From: JAQUVS01 sp964389735
GTDB taxonomy: Bacteria; Bacillota_I; Bacilli_A; RF39; UBA660
NCBI GenBank assembly: GCA_964389735.1
Contig: CAYMEJ010000023.1
Coordinates: 1 to 15,623 of the forward strand
Reading direction: 5' to 3'
Length of the DNA: 15,623 nucleotides
This document shows positions 12,570-15,623 of this stretch, piece by piece. Under the pieces are notes generated by a model, which was not told where the DNA came from, made no database searches, and was given only the letters and a program-made list of their open reading frames with translations. How positions within the stretch are numbered: the first letter of the stretch is position 1; every line of letters begins with the position of its first letter. The translations under genes and the position numbers were made by a program.

Positions 12570-13202
12570 TAATATTAAGTTAGTATTCTCAAATTCATGT
12601 ATTCTTTGTAAATAATTAGGATGATATGTCCAATGAATATTCTTTTCTTCATCTGATACTATTAAATTACCTCTACTAGGATATTTTTCGATAGAAGAAT
12701 CTATTGTATTTAAAAACTTTGTTATTATTTCATAATATGGATTTTTAGATCCAGCAACTATTAAAGTCATATTAGGTTTAAAATACTCATATAAATAAAT
12801 TAAATTATTAATACTTAATTCCTTTATCTCATTATAATGAGTAGGAGTACCTTTTTCTTTTCTAGAACCTAATACTAAAGCATTAGTCCATATAACATGA
12901 TCCATATCTTCATCATTTATTTTTTTAATATATCTCCAAAACTCTTTATTATTACCTTTTTCTTCTACTAAAAATCTATAATACCAGTATTCAATATAAT
13001 CAAGTGCAATATTATCTTTACTTGAATTTAACCAAGTATTAGTTTCTTGTCCTATATACATAATACTATTACTATTTTCTTTTACATTATTAATATATTC
13101 TTCTTTACTACTTACTAAAAGTGGGCATGAAAATAAAGAACTATGTTGTAATTCATTTACTTTTGCTAATAATTCTAAATTATATGTTCTAATATTATTC
13201 AT
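12552..13202 (-). CDS. Unknown protein, possibly uracil-DNA-glycosylase-like
   Basis: A soluble protein of 216 residues that I cannot place with certainty. Motifs recalling the uracil-DNA glycosylase superfamily are seen in the right order: I-M-Y-I-G-Q-E-T-N-T-W (47-57) at the place of the first catalytic motif, W-T-N-A-L-V (105-110), the strand M-T-L-I-V-A-G-S (145-152) followed by P-Y-Y, and T-Y-H-P-N-Y-L-Q-R (192-200) at the place of the H-P-S motif. The catalytic residues of known families are not identical, so the activity is open. The ATG at 13202 has GGAAGTGAT upstream. It is a single-gene unit: its promoter lies within the terminator of the upstream gene and its own terminator is shared with the HAD gene. 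Alternative: an unrelated Rossmann-like protein. Confidence 0.5.
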   Translation of the reverse strand: MNNIRTYNLELLAKVNELQHSSLFSCPLLVSSKEEYINNVKENSNSIMYIGQETNTWLNSSKDNIALDYIEYWYYRFLVEEKGNNKEFWRYIKKINDEDMDHVIWTNALVLGSRKEKGTPTHYNEIKELSINNLIYLYEYFKPNMTLIVAGSKNPYYEIITKFLNTIDSSIEKYPSRGNLIVSDEEKNIHWTYHPNYLQRIHEFENTNLILKKIKE

Positions 13203-13224
13203 AGTATCACTTCCATTGGTGCAT

Positions 13225-13253
13225 ATTATAACAAAAAAAAGAAATTATTTCAA
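13225..13253 (-). promoter_or_regulatory. Promoter embedded in the preceding terminator
   Basis: TTGAAA (13248-13253) and TATAAT (13225-13230) are 17 bases apart on the minus strand, with TGT before the -10 as an extended element. The -35 lies in the loop of the terminator hairpin of the upstream gene and the spacer includes its T-run. Drives the gene at 12552-13202. Confidence 0.7.
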
Positions 13254-13259
13254 TTTCTT
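13233..13259 (-). terminator. Intrinsic terminator after the 69-residue gene
   Basis: AAGAAATT and AATTTCTT (13239-13246 and 13252-13259) form an 8-bp, AT-rich stem with a 5-base loop, followed on the minus strand by eight T residues. The stop codon at 13245-13247 is inside it. Because it is AT-rich it may be leaky. Confidence 0.7.
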
Positions 13260-13454
13260 CTTATTACAATATGTTTTTCTCAATACTTTACAAGTTATAT
13301 CCATTTCTTTTTTCTCATATTCTTCCATTGTAGGCCATTCATCTCTTATTGTTTCAATACCATCAATTGTGTTATTAACAAGTTCTTCATCTCCACCTAA
13401 TAAACCAATATTATTTATTAATGAACTAATTATCATTGCTACTTCTTTTTCCAT
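13245..13454 (-). CDS. Small protein of unknown function (69 residues)
   Basis: I do not recognise this protein. It is soluble and acidic in the middle (D-G-I-E-T-I-R-D-E-W-P-T-M-E-E-Y-E-K-K-E) and basic at the end, with a predicted helix-rich build and two cysteines (55 and 63). The start is well supported: AGGAGG four bases before the ATG at 13454, overlapping the TAG stop of the amylase-type gene eight bases upstream. It therefore belongs to that transcript and ends with the terminator. Codon use is like its neighbours. Any functional link to the enzyme is inference. Confidence 0.65.
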   Translation of the reverse strand: MEKEVAMIISSLINNIGLLGGDEELVNNTIDGIETIRDEWPTMEEYEKKEMDITCKVLRKTYCNKKKLK

Positions 13455-13462
13455 ACTACCTC

Positions 13463-14368
13463 CTAATTAATAGATAAAACTTTATTTCTATTTTTCTCTT
13501 TAAAATTAGAATTTCTAACACTTTCACTTTTCCATTCATTATCAAATGGTCTAGCAAAATATATAGTATTAGGATAATCTCTTACTAAGAATTCATAATC
13601 ATTAGTAATCATTCTTGAAGTTATATCTTTAGTATATTTAAATTCATAAAATGTATCATGACTCTCTGTGAATGCTACTACATTATTAACTTGATTACTT
13701 CTAGTATTAGTTAATACATCAATATAATTAGAATACATTCCAATTAAATTCTCATCAGCAAATATTACTTCTCCATACTTATAAACAGTTGGATCACTTA
13801 ACCTTGATATAACTCTAGGCCAAAAGTCACAACCTTCTTGTGGAGTAGGAATACTTTTTGCAGAATCAAATCTAAATCCCTTAACACCACAATCAATCAT
13901 TTCATTTAAAAAGTTCGTTATTATATCTTGTAAATCATAATTATATAAATTTAAACTAGGAAGACCTGCACAAAATGATATTATTTCATTTCTATCTTGC
14001 CAATTATAAATATATTTTCTTTCTCTCCACATATATGGATTATCTACAATTCTTTTATCCACTCTTTCATGTGGATAAAGACTTCCATCATTTTTACCTG
14101 CCATATGTGTACATATAACATCAGCATATATATCAACATTATATATATTAGCTAATGTACATAATTCTTCTAAATCCCTTTTACTACCATATTGGTTACC
14201 AATACTAAAACCACATGGTTGATAAGATAACCACCAATTATCAAAGTTATCTTCCTTTAAAGGTTGAAGCGGATTAATTTGAACCGCATCAAAACCCTGC
14301 TTAGATATTTCTTCTAAGTGTTCTTTTACATCTTGTAAACGCCAATTAAATAAGTGTAATATTCTCAT
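13463..14368 (-). CDS. GH13 alpha-amylase-type glycoside hydrolase, cytoplasmic and short
   Basis: The four GH13 sequence regions are present in order: D-V-I-C-T-H (83-88; Thr where Asn is usual), G-F-R-F-D-S-A-K (164-171; Asp168 nucleophile), G-E-V-I-F-A-D-E (199-206; Glu200 acid/base) and F-T-E-S-H-D (233-238; Asp238). The Y-Q-P-C-G-F-S-I-G-N-Q-Y-G block (49-61) is the usual barrel entry. The catalytic residues are intact, so activity on alpha-1,4-glucans or maltodextrins is likely. No signal peptide is found, so it would act in the cytoplasm. At 301 residues it is much shorter than typical alpha-amylases (over 430): the barrel seems to end at about 270 and the C-terminal beta-sandwich domain is missing. 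The stop is TAG. AGGAAA is eight bases before the ATG. It is followed by the 69-residue gene in one transcript. No transporter or other sugar gene is nearby. Confidence 0.88.
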   Translation of the reverse strand: MRILHLFNWRLQDVKEHLEEISKQGFDAVQINPLQPLKEDNFDNWWLSYQPCGFSIGNQYGSKRDLEELCTLANIYNVDIYADVICTHMAGKNDGSLYPHERVDKRIVDNPYMWRERKYIYNWQDRNEIISFCAGLPSLNLYNYDLQDIITNFLNEMIDCGVKGFRFDSAKSIPTPQEGCDFWPRVISRLSDPTVYKYGEVIFADENLIGMYSNYIDVLTNTRSNQVNNVVAFTESHDTFYEFKYTKDITSRMITNDYEFLVRDYPNTIYFARPFDNEWKSESVRNSNFKEKNRNKVLSIN

Positions 14369-14405
14369 ACTGCTTTTCCTTACTACCCTATTCTATTCTA
14401 ATTAA

Positions 14406-14411
14406 ATTATA
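14406..14411 (-). promoter_or_regulatory. -10 element upstream of the GH13 gene
   Basis: TATAAT on the minus strand, directly after the T-run of the gtrB terminator. The -35 position holds GTGATA, inside the terminator loop, and is weak. The same terminator-then-TATAAT arrangement is seen at 6997-7002 and 13225-13230. Confidence 0.4.
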
Positions 14412-14415
14412 TCAT

Positions 14416-14443
14416 AAAAAAAGAATTGTATCACTACAATTCT
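14416..14443 (-). terminator. Intrinsic terminator after gtrB
   Basis: A 9-bp stem, AGAATTGTA with TACAATTCT, with a 4-base loop, followed on the minus strand by seven T residues. It ends the gtrA-gtrB transcript. Confidence 0.85.
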
Positions 14444-14448
14444 AATAT

Positions 14449-15393
14449 TTATTTTTTTCTATTTTTCTCAGTTTCTTTAATTATATATATTGGTCTTCCT
14501 TTTGTTTCTAAATAAGTTCTAGCTAAGTATTCACCAATAATACCAGTGCATAGTAATTGTACTCCACTTAATAATGAAATAATACATACAAGTGAAGGCC
14601 ATCCACCAACAGGATCTCCCCATACAATAGTTTTAACTACTATTATAATTATTAATACAAATGCTAAGAAACAAAGTATCACACCTAATATAGCAGCTAT
14701 TGCTAAAGGTGCAGTAGTAAATGCAATTATACCTTCAATTGCATAAGCAAATAATTTCCAAAAGTTCCATTTTGTATTACCTGCTACTCTTTCTACGTTT
14801 TCATATTCTAACCATTTAGTATCAAAACCAACAAAACTAAATAAACCTTTTGAATATCTATTATATTCTTTCATAGATAATACTGCATCAACCATTTGTC
14901 TAGTCATAAGTCTAAAGTCTCTAGCACCATCTACCATTTCAGTTTTACTCATCTTATTAATTAATTTATAGAACTTTCTAGCAAAGAAACTTCTAATTAC
15001 AGGTTCACCTTTTCTAGTAGAACGTCTAGTAGCTACACAATCATAATCTTCATTTTTTATTAAATCATACATTTCAATTAATAATTTAGGTGGATCTTGT
15101 AAATCAGCATCCATTACTGTTACATAATCTCCTGTAGCATTTTCAAGTCCAGCATACATTGCTGCTTCTTTACCAAAGTTTCTAGAAAAAGAAACATATC
15201 TAATTCTTTTATCTTTCTTTGATAAATATCTTAATCCCTTTAAAGTATCATCCTTTGAACCATCATTAACAAATAATATTTCAAATTCTACTTTCTTCTT
15301 CATCTCATCTGCTATTTTAGTAATCTCATCATAAAAATAAGGTAAAGCTTCTTGTTCATTATAACAAGGTACTACTACTGATATCTTTTCCAT
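14449..15393 (-). CDS. GtrB/CsbB-type polyprenyl-phosphate glycosyltransferase (GT2)
   Basis: A 314-residue membrane-bound glycosyltransferase that moves a sugar from a nucleotide donor to undecaprenyl phosphate on the inner face of the membrane. The GT2 domain covers about 1-210: V-V-P-C-Y-N-E (7-13), V-N-D-G-S-K-D (42-48), D-A-D-L-Q-D-P-P (95-102, donor and metal binding), and the acceptor-site block D-G-A-R-D-F-R-L-M (155-163). Two membrane helices follow at about 228-255 and 266-288, as in GtrB, CsbB and YkcC. AAGGAGG is eight bases before the ATG. The start overlaps the gtrA stop by one base (TAATG), so the pair is translationally coupled. In Bacilli such pairs decorate teichoic acids or other surface polymers; the sugar cannot be told. 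Confidence 0.93.
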   Translation of the reverse strand: MEKISVVVPCYNEQEALPYFYDEITKIADEMKKKVEFEILFVNDGSKDDTLKGLRYLSKKDKRIRYVSFSRNFGKEAAMYAGLENATGDYVTVMDADLQDPPKLLIEMYDLIKNEDYDCVATRRSTRKGEPVIRSFFARKFYKLINKMSKTEMVDGARDFRLMTRQMVDAVLSMKEYNRYSKGLFSFVGFDTKWLEYENVERVAGNTKWNFWKLFAYAIEGIIAFTTAPLAIAAILGVILCFLAFVLIIIIVVKTIVWGDPVGGWPSLVCIISLLSGVQLLCTGIIGEYLARTYLETKGRPIYIIKETEKNRKK

Positions 15394-15623
15394 TATTTTT
15401 CCTCCTTCTTAAATATAAATAATTTACTAAATACATAATTAATTATTATTACAAATATATTAGCACATATTTTAGAAATCATCTTATTAATATTTAACAT
15501 ATCTACCATAATAAACATAATTAACATGTCAAATCCATAAGATAATAATCTAAATCCATAGAAAGATACACCTTCTTTAACAATCTTCTTAAAAGAAGTA
15601 TCTTTACTATTAAAAACATACAA
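15393..15623 (-). CDS. GtrA-family membrane protein, C-terminal part (cut by right window edge)
   Basis: The last 76 codons are visible; the start is beyond the window, so perhaps 50 to 65 residues are missing (the usual length is 120-145). Two hydrophobic helices are seen (Y-G-F-D-M-L-I-M-F-I-M-V and I-C-A-N-I-F-V-I-I-I-N-Y-V), and the end N-Y-V-F-S-K-L-F-I-F-K is the family hallmark, where an Asn-Phe/Tyr in the last helix is followed by a K-x-W/F-V/I-F segment. GtrA proteins are thought to flip the polyprenyl-phosphate sugar made by the partner glycosyltransferase. The partner is the next gene, whose ATG overlaps this stop codon by one base. Confidence 0.88.
   Translation of the reverse strand: MYVFNSKDTSFKKIVKEGVSFYGFRLLSYGFDMLIMFIMVDMLNINKMISKICANIFVIIINYVFSKLFIFKKEEK

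Noticed and set aside
13216..13470. Plus-strand open frame of 84 codons opposite the 69-residue gene.
   Set aside because: The minus-strand frame has AGGAGG and a terminator at its end; the plus frame has no start signals and reads through the minus promoter region.

Overview
The window is very AT-rich, densely packed DNA from a low-GC Gram-positive bacterium of the Bacilli. Strong AGGAGG/GGTG ribosome binding sites, consensus sigma-A promoters and intrinsic terminators are visible throughout. TGA is used as a real stop (end of miaB) and Trp is TGG, so the code is the standard bacterial one, not the Mycoplasma code. The presence of a CotE spore-coat protein and of the miaB-ricA-cotE order known from Bacillus points to a spore-forming lineage or a descendant of one. 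An uncultured gut-type Bacilli relative is my inference only. Almost every gene is on the minus strand; two plus-strand genes (4320-4808 and 11772-12551) face minus genes and share bidirectional terminators with them.

Layout, left to right. Positions 1-2293 hold two tandem genes for surface proteins with type IV prepilin leaders. The left one is cut by the window edge and has an intact leader. The right one is a large protein with Ig-like repeats, whose leader is one base out of frame with its body, exactly at a G GGT TTA heptamer (either a mutation or a -1 recoding site). Positions 2361-4223 carry cdsA-rseP (phospholipid precursor synthesis and site-2 protease). A plus-strand CmpB-like membrane protein follows, then the rpsP-khpA pair (ribosomal protein S16 and a KH RNA-binding protein) under a perfect-consensus promoter.

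Positions 5423-8770 hold cotE, a nucleotidyltransferase-like gene with a C-terminal membrane anchor, a RicA/YmcA-type gene and miaB. This is the Bacillus neighbourhood with one extra gene inserted. Positions 8810-11687 hold a short-chain dehydrogenase, an ankyrin-like protein under an operator-like promoter, a divergent YfiH/laccase-domain protein lacking one metal ligand, and a small membrane protein. Positions 11772-13454 hold a Cof-type HAD phosphatase, an unusual protein that may be uracil-DNA-glycosylase-like, and a 69-residue unknown. Positions 13463-15623 hold a signal-less GH13 alpha-amylase-type enzyme and a gtrA-gtrB pair for polyprenyl-linked sugar transfer, with gtrA cut by the right edge.

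No tRNA, rRNA, CRISPR array, insertion sequence or phage module is visible, and no gene-free stretch exceeds 300 bases. A recurring theme is compaction: stop codons lie inside terminator hairpins, and promoters are embedded in the terminator of the gene before.
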